A program made the translations under genes and the position numbers. DNA of 64,000 nucleotides from CADEED01 sp035765415. Its GTDB lineage: Bacteria > Pseudomonadota > Gammaproteobacteria > Steroidobacterales > Steroidobacteraceae. Within the stretch, counting starts at the first letter, position 1. Each line of letters begins with the position of its first letter. Below, piece by piece: positions 43,000 to 52,160 of the stretch. The stretch covers positions 23,295-87,294 of the forward strand of contig DASTXR010000054.1 in NCBI GenBank assembly GCA_035765415.1, read 5' to 3'. A model generated the notes under the pieces. It was not told where the DNA came from, did no database searches, and saw only the letters and a list, made by a program, of their open reading frames with translations.

Positions 43000-44871
43000 G
43001 TGATCGAATTGGATAAAGCGCAGCGCGAGGCTCGTGCCCGTGAAGTGCGTCACGGTGTCGTGGCGACGCTCATCATGGGCGCGCACCTCACGTTTCGCGG
43101 CGTATTCGCGTTCCAGTGGGTCATTGCGGCGGCGCTCGCCTGGAAATCTTCGCTGCCCGGCGAGCCGCGCGTGCTCTTCACCATGATCGTGGGCGCGATG
43201 CTCTCGGTGCCGGCGCTGTTGTTCGCGCGCGCGGCCCCGCAGTCCGCCTGGGTCCGCCACTTCATGGCGACCTGCCAGATCGGCTGGTCGATGCTGTTCA
43301 TGTGGCTGCTCGAAGGACAACCGGAAGCGCAGCTCCACGTATTCATCTCGCTGGCATTCATCTCGTTCTACCGCGACTGGCGCGTGCTCGTGACGGCGAC
43401 CCTCATCGCGATCGCCTATCCCATCGTGCGGCTCGCGATGCTCCCCGAGTCGTACGCGATCGGCGCGGCAGCCTGGTGGCGCGTGTTCGACCTCGCCGTA
43501 TGGGTGTTCGCGGACGCCGTGATCATGCTGATTGCCGTGTGGCAGAGCCTCAAGACATTGCAGAAGTACGCGACCCATGCCGCCACCCTCTCGCTGACCA
43601 ATGAAACCATCGGCAGGCACGTGGAGGAGCGCACGCGCGAGCTCGCGCGCAGCCGCGAGCAATACCGGCTCATCGCCGAAACCACGCGCGCCATTCCGTT
43701 CGAGCTCGACGTCGCGCAGGGCCGCTTCACCTACATAGGGCCCCAGGCCCAGAAAATGCTGGGCTTCCCGGAAGCGCTGTGGAAGGAAGACGGATTCCTG
43801 GACGTTCTGCTGCCGCGCGCCCGCGAGTCGAACGTGCGACAGCAGATCGACGAATGCCTGCCGGGGACTTTCGAGGCGCTGTGCTCGGTGGTGACCGCCG
43901 ACGATCGCGTGGTCGAGCTGCGCTGGACGGTGGCCTGCGAACTGGTCAACGGCATGCGTTTTCTGCGCGGCCTGATGATCGACGTGACCGAGGCGCGCCG
44001 CATGGTGCGCGAGCTCGCTCAGGGCCAGAAGCTCGAGTCCGTGGGCCGCATCGCCGCCGGCGTGGCGCACGAGATCAACACCTCGGTGCAGTTCATTTCC
44101 GACAGCGTGCGATTCGTGCGCCACGCGTTGCGCGACGTGCCGCACGCGCTCGCGGATTACCGGGCGCTGGCCGCCAACGCCCTGTCGGGCCAGGACGTGG
44201 TCGCGCCCGCGAAGAAAGCCGCGGAGACCGACGAAGCCGCGGACGTGGATTACTTCCTCAAGAACGCGCCGGATGCGCTCGACCGCGCGCTGGAAGGCAT
44301 CGGCCGCGTGGGTTCCATCGTGCGTTCGATGACCGAGTTCGCGCATCCCGATTCGCGCACCAAGGCCGACGTCGATATCAATCGCGCGATCCGGACCACG
44401 CTGAACATGGCGCGCAACGAGTACAAGAGTGTCGCCGACCTCGAAACGGATTTCGGCGACATCCCCACCGTGCACTGCCACGCCGGTGACATCAACCAGG
44501 TGGTGCTGAACCTGCTGCTCAACGCCGCACATGCGATAGGCGATCGAGTGGCGGGGTCGGCGTCCAAGGGCCGCATCGGCGTGCGAACCCGCGCGATCGG
44601 CGGCTACGTCGAGATTTCGATCACCGACACCGGTGACGGCATTCCCGAAGATGTGCGCGGGCGCATCTTCGAACCGTTCGTGACCACGAAAGAGGTCGGG
44701 CGCGGCACCGGGCAGGGCCTGGCGCTGTCTCGCGGCATCGTGGTCGACAAGCTCAAAGGTTCCCTCCATTTCGAAACTGAAACTGGAAAAGGCACGACCT
44801 TCTTCATCCGCCTCCCCGTGGCGGATGTGATGGCAGCGCCTGTCTCCACCAACAAGCAGGCTGCCGCATGA
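43000..44871 (+). CDS. Membrane sensor histidine kinase with PAS domain
   Basis: This encodes 623 residues, starting at GTG. Residues about 20-185 hold six membrane segments that form a membrane-embedded sensor. A coiled region and a PAS-like domain follow (about 220-330). The HisKA box has H357 in GVAHEIN; the ATPase domain has NLLLNAAHAI, DTGDGIP and GRGTGQGLALSRGIV. A long acidic insert (about 385-430) separates the HisKA helices, which is unusual. The stop overlaps the next gene by ATGA, pairing it with the HDOD response regulator. Confidence 0.92.
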   Translation: MIELDKAQREARAREVRHGVVATLIMGAHLTFRGVFAFQWVIAAALAWKSSLPGEPRVLFTMIVGAMLSVPALLFARAAPQSAWVRHFMATCQIGWSMLFMWLLEGQPEAQLHVFISLAFISFYRDWRVLVTATLIAIAYPIVRLAMLPESYAIGAAAWWRVFDLAVWVFADAVIMLIAVWQSLKTLQKYATHAATLSLTNETIGRHVEERTRELARSREQYRLIAETTRAIPFELDVAQGRFTYIGPQAQKMLGFPEALWKEDGFLDVLLPRARESNVRQQIDECLPGTFEALCSVVTADDRVVELRWTVACELVNGMRFLRGLMIDVTEARRMVRELAQGQKLESVGRIAAGVAHEINTSVQFISDSVRFVRHALRDVPHALADYRALAANALSGQDVVAPAKKAAETDEAADVDYFLKNAPDALDRALEGIGRVGSIVRSMTEFAHPDSRTKADVDINRAIRTTLNMARNEYKSVADLETDFGDIPTVHCHAGDINQVVLNLLLNAAHAIGDRVAGSASKGRIGVRTRAIGGYVEISITDTGDGIPEDVRGRIFEPFVTTKEVGRGTGQGLALSRGIVVDKLKGSLHFETETGKGTTFFIRLPVADVMAAPVSTNKQAAA

Positions 44872-46100
44872 CTTCGCTACACGTGTTATTTGTCGACGAC
44901 GAACAGGCCATTCTCGATGGCTTGCGTAATTCCCTGCGCAAGGAACGCAAGCGCTGGGACATGACGTTCGCGCTCGGCGGCCAGCAGGCCCTGGAGGAGA
45001 TGAAGAAAACCCCGGCGGACGTGGTCATCACCGACATGCGCATGCCCGGCATGGACGGCGCCGAACTACTGCGCCAGATCCAGCGCGACTTCCCGGCGGC
45101 GGCGCGCATCGTGCTGTCCGGCCAGGCCGAGCGCGAATCCATCATGCGCGCGCTGCCCGTGACCCACCAGTTCCTGCACAAGCCCTGCGATGGCGAGACG
45201 CTGCGCGCCGTGATCGAGCAGACACATGCGCTGCACAAGCTCATGCAGAACCCGGCGCTGACCGCGCTCGTGGGCAAGCTGGACCGCATTCCCGCGGTGC
45301 CTTCGACGTACACCGAGCTCGCGCGACTGGCGGCCGATCCGAAGGCCGACAGCGCCGCGTTCGCCAAGGTCATCGAAATGGATGCCGCGGTCTGCGCCAA
45401 GGTGCTGCAGCTCGTGAATTCCGCCTACTTCGGCCTGGGGCAGAAGATCGTCAGCGTTCGTTCCGCGGTCACCTACCTCGGCGTCGAGATCATCAAGTCG
45501 CTGGTGATCGGCTCCACGTCGTTCTCCGACAAGGCCATCAGCGAAGTCAAAGGCTTCTCGCCGGAGCGCCTGCAGCATCACTCGATGCTCACCGCCGTGC
45601 TCGCCAAGAAGATCGTCTCGAACCCCGCGCTGGCCGACGCCGCCTTCACCGCCGGACTGCTGCACGACATCGGCGCGCTGGTGCTGCTGCACGCGGCGCC
45701 GCCCGATTACGTACGCGCGCTCGAGCGCAAGAAAGAGCTCAACGGCGACAGCGCCGCGGCCGAGCGCGAGATATTCGGCGTCACGCACGCGGAGGTCGGC
45801 GCCTATCTACTCGGCCTGTGGGGCATCCCGTTCCCGATCGTCGAAGCGGTCGCGTTCCATCACCGCCCCAACGAAGTGCAGCCCGAGTCGCGGCCGCTGG
45901 TCGCCGCCATCCACATCGCCAGCGGGCTCATCGACGAGATGACCGCGAGCGACGAAGGCCAGCGCATGCCGGGGAGCAACCTCGACAGCTCGGGCCGCAT
46001 CGACGTTTCGTTCCTGCGCGAAGCCGGGCTCGAAGAAGCGTTCAAGAAGAACCGCACGGAAGCCGAGAAGGTGCTCGGCAACGTGACGGAACGCAGCTAG
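44868..46100 (+). CDS. Response regulator with HDOD output domain
   Basis: This encodes 410 residues. The receiver has its phosphorylation aspartate at D56 (VVITDMRMPGMDG) and a conserved lysine in FLHKP. Residues about 130-330 form an HDOD domain (KLDRIPAVPSTYTELARLA, VNSAYFGLGQKIVSVRSAVTYLG, AGLLHDIGALVL, FHHRPNE). HDOD proteins relay signals in motility, stress and cyclic-di-GMP circuits without known catalysis. It is translated with the upstream kinase. Confidence 0.93.
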   Translation: MTSLHVLFVDDEQAILDGLRNSLRKERKRWDMTFALGGQQALEEMKKTPADVVITDMRMPGMDGAELLRQIQRDFPAAARIVLSGQAERESIMRALPVTHQFLHKPCDGETLRAVIEQTHALHKLMQNPALTALVGKLDRIPAVPSTYTELARLAADPKADSAAFAKVIEMDAAVCAKVLQLVNSAYFGLGQKIVSVRSAVTYLGVEIIKSLVIGSTSFSDKAISEVKGFSPERLQHHSMLTAVLAKKIVSNPALADAAFTAGLLHDIGALVLLHAAPPDYVRALERKKELNGDSAAAEREIFGVTHAEVGAYLLGLWGIPFPIVEAVAFHHRPNEVQPESRPLVAAIHIASGLIDEMTASDEGQRMPGSNLDSSGRIDVSFLREAGLEEAFKKNRTEAEKVLGNVTERS

Positions 46101-46128
46101 CCGGAACCTGCCAACGCAAGTACGATCG

Positions 46129-46146
46129 CTCTCCTTATGAGGAGAG
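46129..46146 (+). promoter_or_regulatory. Hairpin overlapping the ribosome site of the DUF3500 gene
   Basis: CTCTCC (46129-46134) and GGAGAG (46141-46146) pair around a 6-nt loop. The right arm is the Shine-Dalgarno of the gene starting at 46152, so the fold would hide it. Confidence 0.35.
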
Positions 46147-46151
46147 AGTCG

Positions 46152-47213
46152 ATGCGAATTGCACGGATTGCGGCGGTCGGTCTGTCCCTGGCCGCGGGCG
46201 CGGCGGGCGCGTTGCTCGTGTCGCGCACGGACGCGGCGCGCGCCGCCGACCCACCCAGGGGCGCCTCGGCAGGCGCCGCGGCCAGCGCAGCGTCCGCGTT
46301 TCTTGGCTCCCTGCCCGCAGAGCTGCGCGCCGCCGCCCGCTTCCCGCTCGATTCCCCGCAGCGCCTGAACTGGAATTTCGTTCCCATGGAACGGGCCGGC
46401 GTCTCGCTGCTGAAACTCGATGACGCCCAGAGCGAATTGTTAGGGCCGCTGCTGGCCACGGCGCTCAGCCCGGAAGGATTGCTGACGACGCGCGGCGTGC
46501 TGAAGCACGAGAACATCCTGCGTCGCGTGGAAACCGAGGCGGGCATGGGGAACGCATCGCGTCGCGATCCCGGGCTCTACTACACCAGCATCTTCGGCAA
46601 CCCCGCGCCTGGCGGCGCATGGAGCTGGCGCTTCGAAGGGCATCACCTGTCGGTGAACGTCACCGAGTTGCCCGGCCAGCCGCCCATCGTCGCGCCGATG
46701 TTCGTGGGCGCAAATCCCGCGCGCGTGCTCGATGGGCCCAATGCCGGTTTTCGGTTGCTGGCCGCGGAAGAAGACCTGGGACGCGAATTGATCAAGATGC
46801 TGCCCGCCGCGAAGCGCCAGACCGCGACGATTCGCGACACCGCGTTCTCGGAAATCCTCACCGGCAACGACCCCAAGGTGCAGGGCCTCGAAGTCGCCGG
46901 GCTCGCCGCGGCCGACATGAGCGCCGCCGAGCAGGCGCAGCTGCGCCGGCTCATCGAGTTGTATGCGGGCCGCATGGTGCCCGCCTCGGCCGCCGATGCG
47001 CTGATGCGCCTCGATCGCGCAGGTTTCGGGAAAGTGCGCTTTGCCTGGGCAGGCGGCATCGAGCCGGGACAACCGCACTATTACCGCGTGCACGGTCCCA
47101 CGCTGCTCATCGAATACGACGACACGCAGAACAACGCCAACCACATCCACACCGTGTATCGCGATCTCGAACGCGACTTCGGCGGCGATGCGTTGCGGGC
47201 GCACTACCGATAG
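46152..47213 (+). CDS. DUF3500-family exported protein
   Basis: This encodes 353 residues. It has a signal peptide or N-terminal anchor (IARIAAVGLSLAAGAAGALLVS), then the DUF3500 pattern: RLNWNFVPMERAGVSLLKLDDAQ, DPGLYYTSIFGNPAPGGAWSWRFEGHHLSVN and the C-terminal FAWAGGIEPGQPHYYRVHGPTLLIEYDDTQNNANHIHTVYRDLERDFGGD. Function is unknown. The ATG at 46152 has GGAGAGAG upstream; the earlier ATG at 46137 lies in a hairpin loop and is less likely. Confidence 0.85.
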   Translation: MRIARIAAVGLSLAAGAAGALLVSRTDAARAADPPRGASAGAAASAASAFLGSLPAELRAAARFPLDSPQRLNWNFVPMERAGVSLLKLDDAQSELLGPLLATALSPEGLLTTRGVLKHENILRRVETEAGMGNASRRDPGLYYTSIFGNPAPGGAWSWRFEGHHLSVNVTELPGQPPIVAPMFVGANPARVLDGPNAGFRLLAAEEDLGRELIKMLPAAKRQTATIRDTAFSEILTGNDPKVQGLEVAGLAAADMSAAEQAQLRRLIELYAGRMVPASAADALMRLDRAGFGKVRFAWAGGIEPGQPHYYRVHGPTLLIEYDDTQNNANHIHTVYRDLERDFGGDALRAHYR

Positions 47214-47290
47214 GCAATTGCCCGGAAAATTGGCGATAGCGGGAGGCGCGCGGCATGGCTAGACTCCTCGCATCCTCGAGGAGTAACGCA

Positions 47291-47794
47291 ATGAGCAAGA
47301 AGAACACCGCCGCCGCTTCGGACGCGCCGCAGATCGACATCGGCATCAAGCCCAAGGACCGCGAGAAGATCGTGCAAGGCCTGTCGCGCGTGCTCGCCGA
47401 CACCTACACGCTCTATCTCAAGACTCACAACTTCCACTGGAACGTGGAAGGCCCGATGTTCAACACCCTGCACCTCATGTTCATGGACCAGTACACCGAG
47501 CTGTGGAACGCGCTCGATGCCATCGCGGAACGCATCCGCTCGCTGGGTTACCCGGCGCCCGGCACCGGCAAGGAATTCTCCAAACTCACGTCCATCGAGG
47601 AAACCGAGGGCATGCCCGAAGCGCTCGACATGGTGCGCCTGCTGGTGTCCGGCCACGAAGCCGTCGCGCGCACCGCGCGCGCCGCGTTCCCCGCCGCCGA
47701 AAAGGCGGGTGACGAATCGACCTGCGACCTGCTGACGCAGCGCCTGCAGATTCATGAAAAGACCGCGTGGATGCTGCGCAGCCTGCTGAAGTGA
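47291..47794 (+). CDS. dps: Dps-family ferritin-like protein
   Basis: This encodes 167 residues. The Dps core is clear: THNFHWNVEGPMFNTLHLMFMDQYTELWNALDAIAERIRSLG carries the inter-subunit ferroxidase ligands (H, H, D, E). Dps binds DNA and stores iron to limit oxidative damage. The start has GAGGAG upstream; an upstream in-frame start at 47255 lacks one. A palindromic repeat follows the stop by about 17 bp. Confidence 0.92.
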   Translation: MSKKNTAAASDAPQIDIGIKPKDREKIVQGLSRVLADTYTLYLKTHNFHWNVEGPMFNTLHLMFMDQYTELWNALDAIAERIRSLGYPAPGTGKEFSKLTSIEETEGMPEALDMVRLLVSGHEAVARTARAAFPAAEKAGDESTCDLLTQRLQIHEKTAWMLRSLLK

Positions 47795-47811
47795 AATGGG
47801 GACATGGATGT

Positions 47812-47839
47812 GTGGGGACAGACTTAAGTCTGTCCCCAC
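47812..47839. repeat. Perfect 28-bp palindrome at the dps-deacetylase junction
   Basis: GTGGGGACAGACTT and its exact complement AAGTCTGTCCCCAC form an uninterrupted palindrome. The upstream arm (from 47796, ATGGGGACA) resembles the repeats at 9009, 63836 and 63951. It supplies the only GTG start for the deacetylase frame. Confidence 0.9.
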
Positions 47840-48777
47840 TCGTTAAAGTCTTGCTCGTCGGACTGCTGTCGCTGCTGTGCGCCGTCGCGGCCGCCGAGCC
47901 GAAACTCAAAGTGGCGCTCACCTTCGACGACCTGCCGCTCAACGGCACGCTGCCACTGGGCGCGCGTCAATCCGACTTCGCGCGCGACACCATCAAGGTG
48001 CTGAAAAAGCACCGCATCCCGCCATCGTACGGATTCATCAACGCCAACAAGCTCGAGCGCAATCCGGACGGCGCGAAAGCGCTGCAGATCTGGGTCAAGG
48101 GCGGCCACCCGCTCGCCAACCATACGTATAACCACCTCGACCTCACGAAGAGCAGCACCGAGGAATTCCAGCGCGAGATCCTGCGCAACGAACCCGCGCT
48201 CGAGCTGCTGATGCCCGAAGGCCAGAAGGCTGGCGGCGGCAAACACGATTGGCGCTGGTTCCGCTATCCGTACCTGCACGAGGGCGACACGCTCGAAAAA
48301 CGGCGCGACATTCGCGCGTTCCTCGCCAACAGCGGCTACCGCATCGCGCAGACCACGCTCGACTTCGAGGACTATCTCTGGAACAGCGCGCACGCGCGAT
48401 GCTGGATGAAGAAGGACCAGGAGTCGCTGAAGTGGCTGCGCGAAAGTTACCGTACCGCCGCGCGCGAGTTCATCAGGTTCGATGTCGAGAATTCCCGCGC
48501 CGTCTTCGGTCGCGACATCCACCACGTGATGCTGCTGCATCTCGGCTCGTTCAGCTCCCACATCCTGCCCGACCTGTTCGAGATCCTCGATGAGGAAGGT
48601 TTCGAAATCGTCACGCTCGAAGAAGCGCAGGAAGATCCGGCTTACGAATACGACCCGGATTTCGCCCATCCGCGCGGTGGAACGCTCGTCGAATTGGCCA
48701 TGATGGCGAAGAGCATTCCCTGGCCGGCCAACGCGCCGACAAAACCGCGCGACCGGCTGCGGACGATCTGCGAGTGA
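47812..48777 (+). CDS. Exported polysaccharide deacetylase (NodB-like)
   Basis: This encodes 321 residues if read from GTG at 47812. A hydrophobic signal segment (VKVLLVGLLSLLCAVAAA) leads the frame but has no ATG. The catalytic domain shows ALTFDDLPLNG (catalytic and metal Asp) and the metal-binding LANHTYNHLDL, then the WRWFRYPYLHEGD and MLLHLGSFSSHILPD blocks. It should remove acetyl groups from a polysaccharide in the periplasm. The N terminus overlaps a palindromic repeat, so the natural start was probably lost or replaced. Confidence 0.8.
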   Translation: MGTDLSLSPLVKVLLVGLLSLLCAVAAAEPKLKVALTFDDLPLNGTLPLGARQSDFARDTIKVLKKHRIPPSYGFINANKLERNPDGAKALQIWVKGGHPLANHTYNHLDLTKSSTEEFQREILRNEPALELLMPEGQKAGGGKHDWRWFRYPYLHEGDTLEKRRDIRAFLANSGYRIAQTTLDFEDYLWNSAHARCWMKKDQESLKWLRESYRTAAREFIRFDVENSRAVFGRDIHHVMLLHLGSFSSHILPDLFEILDEEGFEIVTLEEAQEDPAYEYDPDFAHPRGGTLVELAMMAKSIPWPANAPTKPRDRLRTICE

Positions 48778-48786
48778 TTCACCCGC

Positions 48787-49833
48787 TCACACGCCATCCG
48801 GACGCACCGGCTGGCCCGACGCCGCCGAGTCGTAGATAGCCCGCACCAGCGCGACGGCCTTGCGGGCCTCGGCGCCCTCGATGAAAAACGGCCGCCGATC
48901 ACGCACGCCGTCGATGAAATCCTGGATCTGCCGCAGGTGGCCCTCGAAATTGATGGCCATGGGATTCGCCGCGCCCGAGCCCTTCGCGCTGGTCTCGCGT
49001 GCCGCGCGAATCTTCTCGTCCGCGGGGTCGGCGACGCGAAACTCCCAGCGCGCGATGTCATCGTCTTCCATGACCGCCGAACCGTTCTCGCCGCAGATCT
49101 CGATGCGCCGCGCAAACCCGGGCCACAATGCGGTGCTCGCCTCGATCGTGCCGAAAGCACCGCTGCCGAATCGCAGGGCCGCAACCGCGGTGTCTTCCGA
49201 CTCGATGGCGTGCACACGTTGCGTGGTCCACGCGAAGACTTCCACCGGCATGCCGGCGAACCACTGCAGCAGGTCGACACCGTGTATGGCCTGGTTGATG
49301 ACCGCGCCGCCGCCGTCTTCGGAAATCCTGCCCTTCCAGCCGGTGTAGTACTCGCGAGTGCGGTTCCACTTCACGTAGCAGCTGGCCAGCACCATGCGGC
49401 CGAAGCGCCCCGCATCGACCGCCGCCTTGAGCGAACGCGCGGCATCGCCGAAACGCGCCTGAAAGATGGAGCCGACGCGCACACCGGCGTTCGCGGCTTC
49501 GTGCAGGATGTGATCCGTGCCTTCGACGGTGGCGTCGAGCGGCTTCTCGATCATCAGGTGTTTGCCGGCACGGATCGCCGCGAGCGCCGGCACCAGGTGC
49601 AGCGCCGACGGCGTGGTGATGCACACCGCGTCGATGCCCGGCTGCGCAAGGAGTTGATCGACGTCATCCGTGGCGAAACTCATGCCATGTTCGCCCGCGA
49701 ATTTCTCGGCGGTGGCGCGCGTCCTGCTGGCCACACCAACGAGCCGTCCACCGTTCGCGGCGGCCACCGCGCGCGCATGAAAATGCGCGATGGCGCCCGC
49801 ACCGACGAAACCAAAACCCAGTGTCTTGTTCAT
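48787..49833 (-). CDS. Gfo/Idh/MocA-family oxidoreductase
   Basis: This encodes 348 residues. The N-terminal NAD(P) Rossmann motif is GFGFVGAGAIAHFHARAVAA, and the family lysine is in MIEKPLD. A C-terminal dimerisation domain follows. Typical substrates are sugars or inositols. Its start touches the stop of the beta-lactamase-family gene by one base, as part of a run of minus-strand genes. Confidence 0.9.
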   Translation of the reverse strand: MNKTLGFGFVGAGAIAHFHARAVAAANGGRLVGVASRTRATAEKFAGEHGMSFATDDVDQLLAQPGIDAVCITTPSALHLVPALAAIRAGKHLMIEKPLDATVEGTDHILHEAANAGVRVGSIFQARFGDAARSLKAAVDAGRFGRMVLASCYVKWNRTREYYTGWKGRISEDGGGAVINQAIHGVDLLQWFAGMPVEVFAWTTQRVHAIESEDTAVAALRFGSGAFGTIEASTALWPGFARRIEICGENGSAVMEDDDIARWEFRVADPADEKIRAARETSAKGSGAANPMAINFEGHLRQIQDFIDGVRDRRPFFIEGAEARKAVALVRAIYDSAASGQPVRPDGV

Positions 49834-51164
49834 CAGTGCGCGAGCGCCACGGGATCGTGGCGGTAGACGGCGTCACGAAACGTCTTGTGCAGCCCCACCT
49901 TGTCGAACGGCCGCATCTGCGTGAACAGAACCGCGGCGATGTCGTGCGCCGGATCCACCCAGAACAACGTGCTGGCCGCGCCGTCCCAGAAAAACTCCCC
50001 CACCGCGCCCGAGGATTCCTGCGCGTCTTTCGGCGGCGCGATGCGCACCGCGAAATCGATGCCGAAGCCCACCTGTCCCTTGCCCGGAAGCCAGGATTTT
50101 TCGGTGACCTCTCTGGGCATCGCGTCGGTGGCCATGAGTTTCACGGTTTCAGGCTTGAGGATGCGCGCGCGCCCGAGCTTGCCGCCCCCTAACAACATGC
50201 GCGCGAACTTCATGTAGTCGTCGATGGTGGACACGAGGCCGAAGCTGCCGGGCTTGTAGGGCCAGGCGGCGCTGTTGAACCGGTACGCTTCTTCGTCGGA
50301 CTGGCGCGTGAAGGTGCCGTCTTCGTTGCGCGTGTAGAGAGCGGCGAGCTGCGGTCGGTCGGGGTCGGTGGGCAATATCGTGTGGCGCGTGCTCGTCATG
50401 CCGAGCGGACGAAGGATGTGCAGCTTGAGATATTCATCGAAGGGCACGCCGGAGATTTTCTCGACCAGGTAGGCCTGCACGTCGACGGCGTCGCTGTATT
50501 TCCATTGCGTGCCCGGCTGGTAACTCAACGGCACCTTCGCGAGCCTGGCGGAAACGTCCGGCAATGCCATGTTGAAATCGCGCGCGGCGACCTGCCGGTA
50601 GATAGCCGTGACCGCCTCGGGCGAGCCGTCGCCGTGCAGGCCGGCGGTGTGGCGCAGGATGTCGCGGACCGAAATCGGGCGCCGCGGCGGCTCGTACTTC
50701 GGCTGGCCGTTGGCATCGAGCCCCGCGTAGACGCGTACGCTGGCGAATTCCGGCAGGTACCTGGACAGCGGCGCGTCGAGCTCGAACTTGCCGCGTTCGT
50801 AGAGCTGCATGAGCGCGACGCCGGTCACGGGTTTGGTCATCGAGAAGATCTGCACGACGGTTTCGCGCGTCATGGGCTTGTTGTTTTCGCGATCGGCGAG
50901 GCCGAAGGCGCCGAAATAGACTTCCTGGCCGCGCTCATAAACCAGCGCGGATACGCCGATGACCTTCTGGCTGTCGACGACGCTCTTGAGCGCGGTGTCG
51001 ATGGCGGCCGGATCGACGATCGGCGCCGGCGGCGGCGCGGGAGTCACGGGGGCTGCAGGCGCCGCGGGCTTTGCCCGGGCTGCCACCTCGGGCTTGGCCG
51101 GCTCGGCGGCAATTGCCGACCCCAGCACCAACAGACCCACGGCAGCCAGATTGAAAAACCTCAT
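49833..51164 (-). CDS. Beta-lactamase/serine hydrolase family protein
   Basis: This encodes 443 residues with a signal peptide and an Ala/Pro-rich linker. The SxxK motif is SMTK (108-111). The second motif reads YSD where YSN is usual. The class C/esterase-like blocks ISVRDILRHTAGLHG and PLGMTSTRHTI follow. Such proteins are usually esterases or peptidases rather than antibiotic-resistance enzymes. It overlaps the oxidoreductase gene by one base and lies 16 bp from the ketopantoate reductase-like gene. Confidence 0.88.
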   Translation of the reverse strand: MRFFNLAAVGLLVLGSAIAAEPAKPEVAARAKPAAPAAPVTPAPPPAPIVDPAAIDTALKSVVDSQKVIGVSALVYERGQEVYFGAFGLADRENNKPMTRETVVQIFSMTKPVTGVALMQLYERGKFELDAPLSRYLPEFASVRVYAGLDANGQPKYEPPRRPISVRDILRHTAGLHGDGSPEAVTAIYRQVAARDFNMALPDVSARLAKVPLSYQPGTQWKYSDAVDVQAYLVEKISGVPFDEYLKLHILRPLGMTSTRHTILPTDPDRPQLAALYTRNEDGTFTRQSDEEAYRFNSAAWPYKPGSFGLVSTIDDYMKFARMLLGGGKLGRARILKPETVKLMATDAMPREVTEKSWLPGKGQVGFGIDFAVRIAPPKDAQESSGAVGEFFWDGAASTLFWVDPAHDIAAVLFTQMRPFDKVGLHKTFRDAVYRHDPVALAH

Positions 51165-51180
51165 CGATCCCCTCCTCGTT

Positions 51181-52131
51181 TCATGGATAGCCCACGGAGA
51201 TGATGCGGTAGCAGATCTCGAGTGTCGGCATGGGCACATTGAATTCGCGCGCCTTGGCCAGCGCGTAGCCGAGCGTTTCCTCGTACTCGAGCCGGCTGCC
51301 GCGCAACACATCCTGCTGCGCGGACATGCGGTGCTCGGGCGAGGTGTCGAGAAACTTCTGGCCGATTCCCCGCACGATCTCGATGGCCTGCGCATCGGAG
51401 CCGTACACGATGCTGGGCACGGGCAGCGGCGGCATGTCCAGGAGCTCGATCTTCATGGCCGCGGCCAGCGCCGCGGCTTCGCGCACGATCTGCACGATGA
51501 CCATGGCGCTGCGCTCGTCCATGAGGAATTTCCAGGTGATCTGGCGCGTGAGCACCGCCAGCGGAAACTGCGCAATCCAGCCGGCATACTTCGACCACTC
51601 GCGCGTGCGGATGTTGGATGCCGTCGCGCAACGCACGCCGGCGGCGTCGATGAGCGCCGCGATGTTCTCCGCGCGCGCGCTGCTGCCGCCCTTTTCCTCG
51701 CCGATGTGCAGGCACACATTACGCGTGAACTTCACTTCGCCATTGGCCAGCAGCTCGCCGCTGAAATCGGCCATGGCGCCCAGCACGCGCGAGAATCCGA
51801 ACACGCGGGCCAGCAGTTCGTTCTTGAGCACGCCGTTCTGCACCGAGAAGGCGTTCTCGAGCCGCAGTTGACGCAGCCCCTCGATGGCGCGGGCAGTGTC
51901 GATGGCCTTGGTGGCGACGATCAGCGTATCGGTGTCGAGCAGCTTCGCGGGATCGTCCACCACATTGGGACGCGCCTTGATGGTGGAGAGCCCGTTGAGC
52001 ACCAGACCCTGGCGCTGCAGCACGCGCGCGCGCTCGCCGCGCGCGATCATCACGACGTCATGCCCGGCGCGCGAGAGGTGCGCGCCGAGGATGGTGCCGA
52101 GCGCACCCGCACCGAGAATCGCGAACCTCAT
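51181..52131 (-). CDS. 2-dehydropantoate 2-reductase family protein (PanE/ApbA-like)
   Basis: This encodes 316 residues. The NADP-binding motif is FAILGAGALGTILGAHLSRAG and the catalytic lysine lies in IVATKAIDTARA; the ApbA C-terminal helical domain follows. True PanE makes pantoate for coenzyme A, but paralogues act on other 2-keto acids. Its context (peptidase, esterase, sugar-type oxidoreductase) does not suggest coenzyme A synthesis. Confidence 0.85.
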   Translation of the reverse strand: MRFAILGAGALGTILGAHLSRAGHDVVMIARGERARVLQRQGLVLNGLSTIKARPNVVDDPAKLLDTDTLIVATKAIDTARAIEGLRQLRLENAFSVQNGVLKNELLARVFGFSRVLGAMADFSGELLANGEVKFTRNVCLHIGEEKGGSSARAENIAALIDAAGVRCATASNIRTREWSKYAGWIAQFPLAVLTRQITWKFLMDERSAMVIVQIVREAAALAAAMKIELLDMPPLPVPSIVYGSDAQAIEIVRGIGQKFLDTSPEHRMSAQQDVLRGSRLEYEETLGYALAKAREFNVPMPTLEICYRIISVGYP

Positions 52132-52160
52132 GAGGAAAAGTGCACGAGCTTCCCTGCTCC

